From Caldilineaceae bacterium (GTDB lineage: Bacteria; Chloroflexota; Anaerolineae; Caldilineales; Caldilineaceae), in NCBI GenBank assembly GCA_019637645.1, contig JAHBVH010000012.1, positions 62,001 through 126,000 of the forward strand: a stretch of 64,000 bases of DNA. Direction: 5' to 3'. Below, piece by piece: positions 1 through 9,987 of this stretch. Numbering within the stretch: position 1 is the first letter of the stretch; each line of letters begins with the position of its first letter. The position numbers and the translations under genes were made by a program. Under the pieces are notes generated by a model. It was not told the origin of the DNA, made no database searches, and worked only from the letters and a program-made list of their open reading frames with translations.

Positions 1-200
1 GGTGTTTCGTCGGCATAGATCGCACGATACCAGGCATGTTTGGAGAAAAGCGCCTGAGCCAGCGACACGGCATTATTCGCCACAAACTGTTCCTGGGCTG
101 TCGCTACCTGTAGCCTTAGAATACTGCCGACCGTCTCCTCGGTGATCTCACGCAAGGTAACGGTGGCGTCACGTGTAATGGAAATTGTAGTTTCCGTCAT
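1..200 (-). CDS. GNAT family N-acetyltransferase, N-terminal fragment (runs off the window)
   Basis: Reading minus from ATG at 200, the 66 visible residues begin MTETTISITRDATVTLREIT and contain VANNAVSLAQALF followed by AWYRAIYADETP. This is the start of the spermine/spermidine-type GNAT acetyltransferases (BltD-like), which typically continue with PVGFVML. A strong Shine-Dalgarno (GAGAGGAG) lies a few bases upstream of the ATG. The acetyl-CoA-binding core and C terminus lie beyond base 1, so the substrate cannot be judged. Family assignment rests on the N-terminal pattern only. Confidence 0.75.
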   Translation of the reverse strand, partial: MTETTISITRDATVTLREITEETVGSILRLQVATAQEQFVANNAVSLAQALFSKHAWYRAIYADET

Positions 201-683
201 AAGATACTCCTCTCTTCTTCATTTTTATTCAACTTTTATGAGCAATCACAACAGGTGTTACGAAGTTGGATAAGACTTGATAGGTTTTCCAAACCTCTCA
301 GGTCTCTGGTCACGGCAAACTTCGCTTATATCCTTGCGCCAAATGCGTACCTAGCTACATCAGCACGATTTCTCGCTTGATTGTCAGCATTTACTAGAAA
401 ATATCAGCCAATTGATAGACAAATGTCCTTTAGTCGTCCCACCGGGCCTGCTACAATACAGACAACGACGCCCAAGCCAGAAGAACCCTGCACTAACCCC
501 TGATGTTGTGGTCACCGATGGCTGGGCCATGGCAAGGATACTACCCCACGAAACAGGTTTCTGGGACGGTTTCTAAACCATACGAAACCGCTGGGAGGCT
601 GCCCATGTGACACTTCACCGGCACAGCACTTATAGCGACGACGGGCTGGTCTTGCCTGACTGGCCCGCCCGTCCCTTTTCTGT
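201..683. other. Intergenic region with one module-P palindrome
   Basis: No convincing gene is visible. It holds the GNAT ribosome-binding site and an imperfect palindrome at 273-305 (AGACTTGATAGGTTT / AAACCTCTCAGGTCT) followed by CTCTGGTCACG. The same arrangement recurs at 57661-57724. The remainder shows no clear promoter or structure. Confidence 0.6.
273..305. repeat. Module-P intergenic palindrome, copy 1
   Basis: Left arm AGACTTGATAGGTTT and right arm AAACCTCTCAGGTCT pair with three mismatches or wobbles. Flanks (TGTTACGAAGTTGG before, CTCTGGTCACG after) match the copy at 57661-57724, so the repeated unit is about 60 bp rather than just the hairpin. Confidence 0.7.
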
Positions 684-1439
684 TCACGCCACTTTCTGCG
701 CCTCGATCAGATATTTCATCGCGGTAAAGACCAAGGGTGCTCCTGCCGCGAGCTGTTCTTGCAAGGCCAGCAGTGCAGACAAATGCCTATCCACACTAAA
801 CCCCGGCACCAACCACGGCACCGCCTTGAGATAGTACACAATCGCTCCCACATCGGTAAACGCTAACTGCCCCGCCCAATCCTGCACCGTGGTGATTGTC
901 AGACCAGCTTCTTCTAAGTTCGCTAGATAAAACGCCGGTGTTGCTTCTGGCCAAGCGGGCTTTGCACCAAAGGCCGCGATCAGATCATAGGCGTAGAGAC
1001 CATGCACCTGTTGAGTTAGGAAAATGCCGCCTGGGGCCAATACGCGCGCCACTTCTGCCGCGGGAAAGGCATTGTGGCGATTGAGCACCCGATCAAAGGC
1101 ACCATCGACAAAGGGAAGGCGACTGTCATTCGATAGTTCCACCGTAAAAACCTGAACACCCAACGGTTCCAGCCGTTCGCGCGCCAGCTTGATATTGGGT
1201 GGATACTCTTCCGTCACCGCGACCTTGGGCGGCCAATGCGCGCGTAGATCGAGCAACCGTTCACCGCCGCCCGTGCCCAGATCCAGCAGCGCCGTGGTCC
1301 CTTGCAGCAAGGTCGCGGCCCGCTCTAGATACGACCACGGTTCGCGTTCTTCTAACATCCGCCCCTGTAGATAGGAAAAATCCCACCCACTGAAAGGATG
1401 CGCTTCTGCTTGTTTCCAGCATTGAATTAGATCATTCAT
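684..1439 (-). CDS. Class I SAM-dependent methyltransferase
   Basis: 251 residues with a Rossmann methyltransferase core: [15 protein letters not shown] is the SAM-binding motif I (residues about 51-65), followed by an acidic-loop region and [15 protein letters not shown] as the post-motif strand. The substrate is not evident. Its ATG (1437-1439) overlaps the TGA of the upstream ABC gene by four bases (ATGA), so it is the last gene of a translationally coupled operon with the two exporter genes. In that context it may modify the exported compound or protect the cell against it. That role is inference only; the fold assignment is firm. Confidence 0.85.
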   Translation of the reverse strand: MNDLIQCWKQAEAHPFSGWDFSYLQGRMLEEREPWSYLERAATLLQGTTALLDLGTGGGERLLDLRAHWPPKVAVTEEYPPNIKLARERLEPLGVQVFTVELSNDSRLPFVDGAFDRVLNRHNAFPAAEVARVLAPGGIFLTQQVHGLYAYDLIAAFGAKPAWPEATPAFYLANLEEAGLTITTVQDWAGQLAFTDVGAIVYYLKAVPWLVPGFSVDRHLSALLALQEQLAAGAPLVFTAMKYLIEAQKVA

Positions 1440-3343
1440 AGATATGTCCTTTTACCTGCTTTCTCCTGCACTTCTGACTGCCAGAGGCGACGCATCTCTT
1501 CGCTACGCGCCAGGAGTTCATCCAATGTACCGACATCTGCCACACGCCCATTCTGGAGCAGAATAATCTGATCCGCCCGGCGTAGGGCTGGACGGCGATG
1601 CGAAACCACTAAACAAGTCATGGCCCTTTGTTGATCACTTGCTTGCTGCCACTGAAAAAGTCGTTCCCATAACGTCTGTTCGGTATTGACATCCAACGCA
1701 CTCGACAGATCATCCACCACAAGCAGCGATGCGCCTTGAGTCGCGTGCCCATCCAGCGTGCGGATAAACATACGCGCCGCGGCGGCGCGTTGGGCCTGCC
1801 CGCCGGAGAGACGGACCCCCTTCGGCCCGATCACGGTCGCCAATCCAGCGGGCATCGCCGCTAAGTCAGTTTCTAGCACAGCTTGGTGGATCGCACGCTG
1901 CACGTTGCCCTCCGCGTCCGGAAGCCCCAACAAGAGATTCTCTAGCAGCGACACACTCATGAGTTGCGGTGCTTGCGGCGTGTAGGCGCTCTGGGGTGGT
2001 GTGAAGAAGGTTGCCGGGTCGGCTACCGGCTGCCCATTCCAGCAAATCTCACCAGCCTGCATAGGCAACAGCCCCAACAACGTGCGCAGTAACGTCGTCT
2101 TCCCAGCGCCAATGCGCCCCGTGATCACCGTAAAGCTGCCCTGCTCCACCCGAAAGCTAACCTCTTCAATCCCCCGCACCTCCTTAGCCACTACCGAGGG
2201 ATCTGCCGGCTCTGCCCGCCGCGGATACTGATAAGTCAGCCCACGCACCGCCAACACTCGCAACCGCGCTGGCCTCTCTCCACTGCCCTCTATCCTTCTC
2301 TGATCCCGCGGTAAATACGCAAAATCTTGCGTATCTACTGCCCCCAGCACAAGCGGCTGATGCGCCACCAGGTTCAGCGACGGCGCGCCCTGCAACAGCG
2401 CCACCATACGGCCCAAGGAAACACCAGCCTGTTGATAATGCGCCAGAAAGTTCCCAAAGCCGCGCATAAATTCGGTGAGCATACCCAGGTTGTAGACAAA
2501 GAGCGCAAAATCCCCCACACTAAAACGCGCATCGCGCATGGCCCCCGCAGACAACAACAGGATCAGCCCTGTGCCCAACGCACCGATATTGCCATAGATC
2601 GAATCGAGTACCCGCTCAAAGACCCGATCGCGCACCATCATGCGTTGGCGTTCGTCATTCAGCCGCCGAAAATGGGCCAAGACATGGGGTTCTGCCATGG
2701 CAACTTGGATCGCCTGCACCGCGCCCAAAATTTCGCCCAATGCACCACTCACCCGCTCGGTGGCGGCGCGGCTGGCCTCCCGATAACGCTCAATACGATG
2801 CGTAGCCGCACGCGCCGTGAGCACAATCACCACCAACGGCAACAAGGTAAAGAGTGCGATCCGCGGATTAATCGTGATCATGGTCGCGACTGCGGTGATC
2901 GCAAAGACAAAGATCGAAATTTGATCAACCGACCAACTAAGTGCATCCTCGACACTCTCGGCGTCATCCCGAAAGGTGTTGATCACAGCACCGACCGCGC
3001 CAGGGAGGGCTGCCGCGCCGGGGCGTTGAAACAAAGTCCGCAATAGGTTATAGCGCAACAGCGCGCTCATGGTAAAACGGTAGCGAATGTCAACCAGTGC
3101 GCCACTCAAAATCGCCATAATATAGAGCAGCGCCGCCACGCCCACCAGCGCCACAACCGTCCAGACATTGAGCCCAAAAGGAGCAGCACCAGAGAGCGCA
3201 TCAAAAAACGCCTTGGCTAATAGCCCCGGCATCAGTTCCGATAAACTGATCGCCACCCACGCAATAATATCCAGCACATAGAGCCAAGGGCGATAGCCAA
3301 TCAAGCGCCAGAGGAACGGCGCAATCGTTAGTTTTGCTTGCAT
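1436..3343 (-). CDS. ABC exporter half-transporter with degenerate ATPase site
   Basis: 635 residues: six-helix type-1 exporter membrane domain (about 1-330) followed by a nucleotide-binding domain. Walker A is GRIGAGKT (about 407), signature LSGGQ (about 512), Walker B LLVVDD (about 540) and H-loop SHR. The catalytic glutamate after the Walker B aspartate is replaced by aspartate (VDDLSSALD), as in the degenerate site of heterodimeric exporters such as TM287/288 and BmrC/D. A good Shine-Dalgarno (AAAGGAA) precedes the ATG at 3343. The partner gene ends 14 bases upstream, and the methyltransferase overlaps its stop. The two proteins presumably form an inner-membrane heterodimer exporting a lipid, drug or peptide; the substrate is unknown. 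Confidence 0.9.
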   Translation of the reverse strand: MQAKLTIAPFLWRLIGYRPWLYVLDIIAWVAISLSELMPGLLAKAFFDALSGAAPFGLNVWTVVALVGVAALLYIMAILSGALVDIRYRFTMSALLRYNLLRTLFQRPGAAALPGAVGAVINTFRDDAESVEDALSWSVDQISIFVFAITAVATMITINPRIALFTLLPLVVIVLTARAATHRIERYREASRAATERVSGALGEILGAVQAIQVAMAEPHVLAHFRRLNDERQRMMVRDRVFERVLDSIYGNIGALGTGLILLLSAGAMRDARFSVGDFALFVYNLGMLTEFMRGFGNFLAHYQQAGVSLGRMVALLQGAPSLNLVAHQPLVLGAVDTQDFAYLPRDQRRIEGSGERPARLRVLAVRGLTYQYPRRAEPADPSVVAKEVRGIEEVSFRVEQGSFTVITGRIGAGKTTLLRTLLGLLPMQAGEICWNGQPVADPATFFTPPQSAYTPQAPQLMSVSLLENLLLGLPDAEGNVQRAIHQAVLETDLAAMPAGLATVIGPKGVRLSGGQAQRAAAARMFIRTLDGHATQGASLLVVDDLSSALDVNTEQTLWERLFQWQQASDQQRAMTCLVVSHRRPALRRADQIILLQNGRVADVGTLDELLARSEEMRRLWQSEVQEKAGKRTYL

Positions 3344-3357
3344 GGTTTCGTTCCTTT

Positions 3358-5109
3358 TTATACCAATACCTCTTCCATCCCGGTCCGCAGCAGTTGATAG
3401 AAATGGGACTGGGGATTGGCCGCCAAGACAATGCGATCACCCTGTTCGACGACGTGTCCGTGCTCCAGAATCAGGATTGTGTCGGCACGGTGCACGGTGC
3501 CCAAGCGGTGGGCAATGAGAATCGCGGTGCGGTTGTGGAGGAGCTTGTCGATCGCCCGTTCCAGCAGTTGCTCCGTAGCTGGATCCAGGCGCGAGGAAGC
3601 TTCATCCAAAATGACCAGCCCAGGATCGCTCAGAAAGATGCGCGCCAAGGCCAGCAACTGGGCTTGCCCCGCCGATAGACCGGCACCACCTCCGGCCAGT
3701 TCGCTATCCAATCCCTGCGGCAAGGTGCGCAGCCAATGATCCAAGCCTAACTCGGTCAATACCGCTAAAATCTGTTCGTCAGGGATGATTGGGTTGAAAA
3801 AGGTGAGGTTATCCCGCACGGTGGCCCGAAAGAGTTGCACATCTTGGGTGACCAGCCCCACGCGACGGCGATACGCGGTGAGCGGAATCAGCTGCGGATT
3901 ACAGCCGCCCACGCTCAATTCGCCACTAGTTGGGTCATAGAGACGCAGGAGGAGCCGTGCCAGCGTGGTCTTCCCGCTGCCGGTACGCCCCAATACCCCT
4001 AACACCTGCCCCGGTGCCAGGGTAAAGTCTACCCCCTGTAACACGCGCTCATCTGGCTCGTCGGCATAGCTAAACGAAACAGCTTGGCACGCAACCGCCA
4101 ATGGGCCAGCAGGCAAACAACCATCCTCGCTATCTGCAAGGCGTGAGCGGGTCGTCAATAAACTATCAATCCGTTTAATCGCTACCTCGGCCTGCTGTAG
4201 TTCGGTCAGCTGAAAACGCAGCTGCGCAATCGGATCGCGCAGGAGTTCTGTATAGTGATAGAGCAGGTAGACCGTGCCCAAAGTCATGACCCCGCGTTGC
4301 CAGAAATAAGCACCCAGGCTAAAGATCAACATGGTGCCCACCGCAAAGACCGCCACATTGGTCATCCACATGGCATAGCCAGCCAAGTTAGCCTTAGTAC
4401 GGATGGGTAGCCAGCGGCGCAAAAGGGTGTGAAAGCGTTGTAAGACGTAGCTGGTGGCGCCATTGGCGCGTAGGTCCTCGGTTGCGCCCAGATGTTCGCC
4501 CAGAAAGCCATAGAACTCGGCATTGATCTGGCGCTCTTTTTCCCAAAAGGGCGTGGTCAGTTCACGGGTCCGCACCAGCAGAAACAAACCACCCAATGCG
4601 AAAAGGGTAAGCGCAAGACCCACCCGCCAATCCTCACGGTAGAGCAGAGCCAGCACACCGAGCATCAGCAGCAAGCTGCCAAGGATATTGATCGTAAAGC
4701 GCGAGAAAAAGGTCGAAAGTTTGTTGATATCGCCATCAATACGCTCGATCAATTCACCTGGTGTATGTTGTTTATGAAAGGAGAGATCCAGTTTCAGCAC
4801 ATGGGCCACCAGATCGAAACGCAGGGCATTGGTAGCAGTCCAAGCCACCTGTTCACTGAAATAAGTCGCGCCCACGGCCAATGCTTGGCTCACCAAGGCA
4901 ATGCCCAGGAAGAGCGCCGCCGCAACCACGAGATCACGATAGGCACCACCGCCGAGTGCGGCATCGATAAAATAGCGCATGATCTGGGGGTTGACCAGCC
5001 GTAGCGCAATGCTACCCAAAAGAAAGCCAGCCATCCACACGGTTTGCCGTCGCTGCGGTGCTAGATAGGTTGCCAAGAGCTGATAATACTGCTTCAGAGG
5101 TAATTTCAT
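3358..5109 (-). CDS. ABC exporter half-transporter, catalytically competent partner
   Basis: 583 residues: N-terminal type-1 exporter membrane domain (about 1-320) and an ATPase domain with Walker A GRTGSGKT (about 373), Walker B LVILDEAS with intact catalytic Glu (about 494) and H-loop IAHR. The signature reads LSAGQ instead of LSGGQ. This complements the partner gene: the composite site made from its Walker motifs and the partner's LSGGQ is canonical, while the other site is doubly altered. First gene of the operon; a possible extended -10 (TGGTATACT on the minus strand) lies about 25 bases upstream of the start. The ribosome-binding site is weak. Confidence 0.9.
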   Translation of the reverse strand: MKLPLKQYYQLLATYLAPQRRQTVWMAGFLLGSIALRLVNPQIMRYFIDAALGGGAYRDLVVAAALFLGIALVSQALAVGATYFSEQVAWTATNALRFDLVAHVLKLDLSFHKQHTPGELIERIDGDINKLSTFFSRFTINILGSLLLMLGVLALLYREDWRVGLALTLFALGGLFLLVRTRELTTPFWEKERQINAEFYGFLGEHLGATEDLRANGATSYVLQRFHTLLRRWLPIRTKANLAGYAMWMTNVAVFAVGTMLIFSLGAYFWQRGVMTLGTVYLLYHYTELLRDPIAQLRFQLTELQQAEVAIKRIDSLLTTRSRLADSEDGCLPAGPLAVACQAVSFSYADEPDERVLQGVDFTLAPGQVLGVLGRTGSGKTTLARLLLRLYDPTSGELSVGGCNPQLIPLTAYRRRVGLVTQDVQLFRATVRDNLTFFNPIIPDEQILAVLTELGLDHWLRTLPQGLDSELAGGGAGLSAGQAQLLALARIFLSDPGLVILDEASSRLDPATEQLLERAIDKLLHNRTAILIAHRLGTVHRADTILILEHGHVVEQGDRIVLAANPQSHFYQLLRTGMEEVLV

Positions 5110-5130
5110 GAGATTGCATCCAATTAGTAA

Positions 5131-5139
5131 AGTATACCA
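5131..5139 (-). promoter_or_regulatory. Putative extended -10 promoter of the ABC exporter operon
   Basis: On the minus strand TGGTATACT gives a TATACT -10 hexamer with an upstream TG, 22 bases before the ATG at 5109. No good -35 hexamer is seen at the right distance, which would fit an extended -10 promoter. This is sequence inspection only. Confidence 0.35.
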
Positions 5140-5244
5140 ATCAAAAAACGGTCAGCGCAGAAGAGCCCGCGTGACCGTTGGCAATCTCAGCACCCCTGCC
5201 GTAGGTCTCCCATGGAGAGATCAGCAGAAGAGTGCCCGTTTACC

Positions 5245-5282
5245 AAAAAAAAACGGCCACGGAAGGAGTACCCCCGTGGCCG
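5245..5282 (-). terminator. Rho-independent terminator, minus strand
   Basis: Read on the minus strand, CGGCCACGG, an 11-base loop and CCGTGGCCG form a perfect 9-bp stem followed directly by nine T residues. It lies about 300 bases beyond the ClC stop and upstream of the ABC exporter, so it separates the two transcription units. Confidence 0.85.
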
Positions 5283-5587
5283 CGCATAGCAAACAGTGAA
5301 CTGTTTATATATGTGGACAGTAGGCGCACTCCAACAAGGTCAGTACCCCCATGACGCCAGTAGGATACTTCACAAGCTGAGTTGTCATGAATCGAACTTT
5401 ATTCATGATGGCCTACTTTCACAAGCTTTCTTCTTGGCGATAAGCTTCTTAGAGAAGATCTCCCCGAATGGAGACGGCAAGAAGGAAATAATACTACGCC
5501 AGTCTATCACTGCCACCTAGGGCCTGTCAAGTTCCAACTAAGTTTGTAAGCAAACTTGCAAATAGACGCGGCTTGTCCAGGTAAATG

Positions 5588-7210
5588 CTAAGTCTCTCCC
5601 CGTGTGGCGGCTTCGCAGCCGCGGCGCAGAATACTCAACGCGTTGGCCGCCTGGGGGGAGATCACCGCCGTGATCCGCATGTGGGGCAACAATTGCGTCG
5701 TGGCTGTCGGGATAAATTCATGCTCATCTTCATAGCAATTGACAATAATACAGCCAGGCGGGAGCGCCAATTCCTTGATCATTTTACCCATAAATGGGGC
5801 TCCCTCTTCGACGGTCATTTCGACGACAATTGGTTCTTTATAAACCGGGCGTAGCCCACCACGCACAAGGTCGCGCTCCAGCAATGCTTCATAGATGGGC
5901 AGCGTTTTCAGCCCCTCTGCCACGGCATACGCGGCAAAGCAGCTGACCAAGAGGGGTAGCATCTGACCATAATTGCCCGTCATCTCCAGAATCAGTACAA
6001 CGCCCGTCAGGGGAGCCCGCACAATCGCCGTAAAATACGCCGCCATGCCCACCACGGCAAAGACCGCTGGCTCTGGCGCAATGGCAGGCACAAGTTGCTG
6101 CGTGATCAGACCAACCGCTAGCCCTGCCAGGGCTCCCAAGACCAAGAGCGGTGCAAAAATCCCACCGGGAGCACCGGTGCCGTAGCTCACGAGCGAGAGA
6201 CCAAAGCGCAACAAAAACCAGAAAGGGATCGCGGCCAACAGAAAATTACCCGCTAGGGCCTGTTCTGCCAAATGGTGGCCGCCGCCAACGGCCTGGGGGG
6301 AAAACCAAGCCAACAACCCCGCCAAAGCACCTACGAAGCCCGCCAAGGCAACCCGCACATGAGCAGGGATGCGATCAAAGAGATTGAGGGTAACGATAAT
6401 CCCCCAATTGAAGAGCACCCCCAACAGCCCCGCTATAATCCCCAACGCCACAAAGGCAGGCATGGCGGCGAGCGGCGGGGCCGCATAGCTGGGCACACTA
6501 AAGACGGGCAGTTGACCAGTGGCAAAACGGGCCACAATATCGGCCACGGCAGCGGCCAAAAACGCCGCCCCAAAGACCACGGGCCGAAAATCCCGTTGCA
6601 CCTCTTCCAGAATAAAGACCAACCCAGAGAGAGGCGCATTAAAAGCCGCCGCCAACCCCGCCCCCGCGCCAGACGCAATGAGCACCAGCCGATCCCGCGC
6701 CGAGGCATTGAGCCAGCGGGCAATGGCATCGCCGACGGCACCCCCCATTTGCACGGTTGGCCCTTCGCGCCCCAGGGCCATGCCACTGCCCAGCGCCAAC
6801 ATCCCCCCCAGCATCTTGATGGGAAGCACACGCCACCAGCGCAGTTCCCGCAGGCGGTGAAAGGTCGCCTTGAGGTGTGGAATACCACTGCCACTAGCTT
6901 CTGGGGCATAACGCCGCACCAGAAAGACCGATAGAGCCGCACCCACCGCGCCAAAACACACCGGTGCTAACCAACCCCATGTTGGACTCTGGTGTGCCCA
7001 AGCGAGTAGACTATTCCGGGTTAGATCGGCCCAGGTTAGCAAGAGCCGAAAGATCACAGCGACGATCCCAGCACAGAGCCCAACCAATGCCGACCGCGGA
7101 AAGAGGTGGCGGCGTTGTTGGCTAACGCTCAAATACTCTTGTAACTCCGAACGAGCCTGTGCCGTGGCCGCCGTCGCGGACGCAGGCATCTCCTCCTTTT
7201 CTTGAATCAT
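5588..7210 (-). CDS. ClC-type chloride/proton antiporter with C-terminal TrkA-C-like domain
   Basis: 540 residues from the ATG at 7210, chosen because AGAGG lies five bases before it; an in-frame ATG at 7231 has no ribosome-binding site. The ClC selectivity signatures are all present: GSGIP (about 105), GREGP with the gating glutamate (about 147), the internal proton-pathway pair EE in FILEEV (about 198) and GGIFAP (about 348). Retention of both glutamates argues for H+/Cl- exchange rather than a channel. Residues about 450-540 resemble the RCK_C/TrkA-C regulatory domain found in some bacterial ClC proteins. It acts in the cytoplasmic membrane. It is monocistronic, with a terminator downstream. 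Confidence 0.92.
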   Translation of the reverse strand: MIQEKEEMPASATAATAQARSELQEYLSVSQQRRHLFPRSALVGLCAGIVAVIFRLLLTWADLTRNSLLAWAHQSPTWGWLAPVCFGAVGAALSVFLVRRYAPEASGSGIPHLKATFHRLRELRWWRVLPIKMLGGMLALGSGMALGREGPTVQMGGAVGDAIARWLNASARDRLVLIASGAGAGLAAAFNAPLSGLVFILEEVQRDFRPVVFGAAFLAAAVADIVARFATGQLPVFSVPSYAAPPLAAMPAFVALGIIAGLLGVLFNWGIIVTLNLFDRIPAHVRVALAGFVGALAGLLAWFSPQAVGGGHHLAEQALAGNFLLAAIPFWFLLRFGLSLVSYGTGAPGGIFAPLLVLGALAGLAVGLITQQLVPAIAPEPAVFAVVGMAAYFTAIVRAPLTGVVLILEMTGNYGQMLPLLVSCFAAYAVAEGLKTLPIYEALLERDLVRGGLRPVYKEPIVVEMTVEEGAPFMGKMIKELALPPGCIIVNCYEDEHEFIPTATTQLLPHMRITAVISPQAANALSILRRGCEAATRGET

Positions 7211-7558
7211 GTTGCCTCTTTTCTTGCTCATAAAATTTGGTTTTCATGAGCGCGCGTCGGCTGTCGAGTCAGGCTACTACTTGGCGCGTCTATACCCCAG
7301 GCGGAGTTACCTGAGGGTGCGCATTCACCGAATCCCCACCTGAATTACGCTTGTACTAGGCTTCGCTACACCGGTGCGCGTTGACCGATAAACCATCCAT
7401 CCTGGCATGACATAAACTTGGTAGGCGTTACGCGCTTGGCCGGGCCGACCAAGCGCGTAACGCCTACTTTTGTTCTATTGTACATAAAGAAGTGCAATTG
7501 TAGAATTCTGCTAAGGATCAAGCACCCAAGCAGCAGTCAACTAGCCGCCAACCTTTGC
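7211..7558. other. Intergenic region with a 19-bp hairpin
   Basis: No gene is visible. The only strong structure is the perfect hairpin at 7421-7467, described separately. Both neighbouring genes are on the minus strand, so the region contains the ClC promoter, which could not be placed with confidence. Confidence 0.5.
7421..7475. terminator. Perfect 19-bp hairpin, probable terminator
   Basis: GTAGGCGTTACGCGCTTGG pairs perfectly with 7449-7467 around a 9-base loop (CCGGGCCGA) and is followed on the plus strand by TTTTGTTC. It sits just beyond the stop of the minus-strand DJ-1-like gene, where the T-run is on the wrong strand for an intrinsic terminator of that gene. The TAGGCGTTACGC arm also leads into the module-P copies at 45653 and 57661, so it may be a repeat relic. 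Confidence 0.5.
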
Positions 7559-8047
7559 TTATTCGGTGTGCTCAGTCCGTAGGCGCTGTTTTAACATGAG
7601 GGCAAGGGCGTGGGCAACTTTCAGGAGATTGGGTTGGGATGCATAGTCGATGGTGGCGGATAGCAGTGTTGCTTGTTGTTCCAACCGAGTCAGCTGCATG
7701 ATGGTGCGTTCCCGCACCACAAACAAGGCCCGGTTGGTTGCTGCTGCCTGCAGAAATACCGCCACGCGTGGGTCATCTTCAATGCGCAAAAAAGCCGCAG
7801 CGCTACAAGGCAGCACAACACAAATCGCCTGCTCGGCAAGCAAAAGGGCTTCACTCAGGGTCAGATCCGAGGAAAGGGCCACCCCATGAAACCCCGCGGC
7901 CTGTGGACCCACGAGTCCAACCACCTTCACGAGCAAGCCCTGCTGGCGTAATCCGGCGGTAAAGACTACCGCAGCGGTTTCATCGAAAGAAGTACCCCAA
8001 AAAACAAAGGTGTAGCGGCCCTTTTTCACTTGCTGCGCTCGGTTCAT
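7559..8047 (-). CDS. DJ-1/PfpI-like protein lacking the nucleophile cysteine
   Basis: 162 residues with the alternating beta/alpha pattern of the DJ-1/PfpI fold: RYTFVFWGTSFDETAA, then KVVGLVGPQAAGFHGVALSSD and an AICVVLPCS strand. In true DJ-1 members a Cys follows the central strand at the nucleophile elbow. Here the equivalent region reads RALFVVRERT with no Cys, so catalysis of the usual kind is doubtful. It stands alone on the minus strand, divergent from the STAND ATPase gene. The family call is moderate because similarity is judged by eye. Confidence 0.55.
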   Translation of the reverse strand: MNRAQQVKKGRYTFVFWGTSFDETAAVVFTAGLRQQGLLVKVVGLVGPQAAGFHGVALSSDLTLSEALLLAEQAICVVLPCSAAAFLRIEDDPRVAVFLQAAATNRALFVVRERTIMQLTRLEQQATLLSATIDYASQPNLLKVAHALALMLKQRLRTEHTE

Positions 8048-8361
8048 CGCTGGATATCCATTTCTAGCGTAGCTACGCCATGGTGTCGTTGCTGTAGCGG
8101 CAAAGCTGATCAGCGCTATGACCGATCAGGGGTAGCAACCACCGCGTGCGGTGACCTATCCGCTTGATAACAAAGGTCTATCTCTAGCTAGCATAGCAGG
8201 AAAGCCAACAGTGAACCTCTGGAAACTCTCTAAGCTTAAAGGTGCGTTTGCCTGGATATCCTAGTTTTCTTTGATTGTTTCTCCCGCAAAAATATGCTAT
8301 CCTATAAAAGAATTCTCACTTACGCCCAACAGTAAGGTTTCAAAACCCAGAAAACTCCGCT
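8048..8361. other. Divergent intergenic region between DJ-1-like and STAND genes
   Basis: It contains the plus-strand promoter at 8275-8303 and, on the minus strand, TGCTATGCTA at 8189-8198, a possible -10 for the DJ-1-like gene without a clear -35. No coding potential was seen. Confidence 0.5.
8275..8303 (+). promoter_or_regulatory. Sigma70-type promoter of the HTH-STAND gene
   Basis: TTGTTT (8275-8280), a 17-base spacer and TATCCT (8298-8303) preceded by TGC give an extended -10. The block TTGTTTC-N13-TGCTATxCTA recurs exactly upstream of the TPR gene (10347-10377), which supports both calls. Confidence 0.65.
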
Positions 8362-9780
8362 ATGGCCGCAACGACAGCAACCGCAATACCGACACCTGAT
8401 CAGGTGCGCGAAGCTTTGAAGCATTGGTACAGCACCGATAGCCAAGGCACCCTGACCATGCTCTATCAGTTTCGTCAACTCGAACGCGAACTAGGCCGCA
8501 ATTCCCGTCATGTCACGAATCAATTACTCTTGGCCGCCATGGAGAGCTTGCAAGCCAAAGATCCGCAGGCACACCACTTCCTCCTTGCCCGCTTCTTGGA
8601 TAAGCGCTCGATCAGCCAGCTCGCCAACCAGTTCAGCGTGGCCGAAAGCACGATCTATGCCTTGCAGAGTAAAGCCATTGAACAGGTCGCGGGGATCTTG
8701 GAGGAACGCGAAAGCCAAGTCCGTGTTGCCCAATATCATCGCTTGCAAGAGCGGCTAGAGGCGCCCACCTATCTCCAGTTAGTGGGAGTTGAGGAATACG
8801 TCAGCCATCTATTTCACCTGCTGGAAGCCCCGCAAGCTCCCTGGCTCTTTGCCCTCGAAGGGTTGGGGGGCCTAGGCAAAACAGCCTTGGCCGACACCCT
8901 CCTGCGCCAGTTTATTGAACGAGGTGCCTACGACGAAGTGGCGTGGGTCAGTGCGCGGCAAGCCTATTTCAATTTGGGTGGTGCAATCCGCGCCGTCGCC
9001 GAGCCCGCGTTGACCAGCGAAGCGTTGATCGAGGCGCTGGTACGCCAACTCATGCCTGAATTGGTCCACCCGACGGTGCACCAAGCGCGCGAAGTTCAGA
9101 GCAAGTTGCGTGCTCGGCTCAAACAACTGCCCCACCTGATTGTCATTGACAATCTCGAGACGCTGTTGGATGTAGAAAGTCTGCTGCCTCTCTTACAGGA
9201 TTTGGCTAATCCTTCCAAATTTTTATTGACTTCCCGCGTTGGCCTCTATAATGCGCCGAATATCCACCATTTCAAAATTCCCGAACTCAGCGCAGCCAAT
9301 GCCTACCAGCTGATCCGCCAGGAAGCCAAGGTGAGCAACTTGCCGGCATTGGCCGCGGCCACCGACGCCGAACTCCAGCCGATCTATGCAACGGCAGGCG
9401 GCAACCCGCTGGCCCTGCGGCTCATTGTAGGCCAGACCCACATCTACACCTTATCGTCGATCTTGGCCCATTTACAGGCCGCGCGCGGACAAGCCGCTGA
9501 ACAGCTCTATACCTTTATCTATTGGCACGCTTGGCAAAGTTTAGATAGCCAGAGCCAAGATGTGCTCTTGATCATGCCGCTGGTAAATCCACAGGGGGAT
9601 GAAGCCGAAGTGATTGCCGATGTTGGCGAGTTCCCCCTTGATGATGTGCGCAAAGCGCTCAATCAACTGGTGACCCTCAACTTGATCGACACGCGTGGCA
9701 CCTTCCATGACCGGCGCTACACGATCCACGGTCTGACGCGCACCTTCTTACACGAACAAATCTTACGTCGGCAACCGTAG
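8362..9780 (+). CDS. HTH-STAND (NB-ARC-like) ATPase
   Basis: 472 residues. A helix-turn-helix resembling sigma-70 region 4 lies near residues 84-110 (QLANQFSVAESTIYALQ). It is followed by a STAND NTPase: P-loop GLGGLGKTALAD (about 167-178), Walker B LIVIDNLETLLD (about 259-270), LLTSRVG sensor (about 288) and GGNPLALRL, the winged-helix GxP motif (about 346). A winged helix ends the protein. Unlike full-length STAND regulators it has no sensor repeats; the separate TPR gene 630 bases downstream could supply them. Likely an ATP-switched signalling or transcription factor. The start has no strong ribosome-binding site but lies about 50 bases after a good promoter. Confidence 0.85.
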   Translation: MAATTATAIPTPDQVREALKHWYSTDSQGTLTMLYQFRQLERELGRNSRHVTNQLLLAAMESLQAKDPQAHHFLLARFLDKRSISQLANQFSVAESTIYALQSKAIEQVAGILEERESQVRVAQYHRLQERLEAPTYLQLVGVEEYVSHLFHLLEAPQAPWLFALEGLGGLGKTALADTLLRQFIERGAYDEVAWVSARQAYFNLGGAIRAVAEPALTSEALIEALVRQLMPELVHPTVHQAREVQSKLRARLKQLPHLIVIDNLETLLDVESLLPLLQDLANPSKFLLTSRVGLYNAPNIHHFKIPELSAANAYQLIRQEAKVSNLPALAAATDAELQPIYATAGGNPLALRLIVGQTHIYTLSSILAHLQAARGQAAEQLYTFIYWHAWQSLDSQSQDVLLIMPLVNPQGDEAEVIADVGEFPLDDVRKALNQLVTLNLIDTRGTFHDRRYTIHGLTRTFLHEQILRRQP

Positions 9781-9987
9781 CGGAACGCGAAAAAGAGAAG
9801 AGAGAAGCGAGGAGAGCCAAAGGAGCACCTTGCGCAGACGGCTGAAAACGGCGAAGAAGTAGCGGTGGGCTGGCAGCGGTTGGGAACGCACGCAAGCTAC
9901 CAACCCTTTTCATCCGTAGCGGTGCACTTATCTCCTGGGGCGGAACGGGTTCAATTGTTGCCGCAATTCAGCATGCAGAATGCGTGC

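Larger units (their letters stand above)
5110..5587. other. Intergenic region between ClC gene and ABC exporter operon
   Basis: Both flanking genes run on the minus strand. The stretch contains the exporter promoter region and a minus-strand intrinsic terminator (5245-5282). No gene or recognisable repeat was found in 5290-5587. Confidence 0.55.

Noticed and set aside
2327..3046. 239-codon plus-strand open frame opposite the ABC exporter gene
   Set aside because: It is antisense to a clear transporter gene, has His/Arg/Gln-rich composition and no domain or ribosome-binding site.
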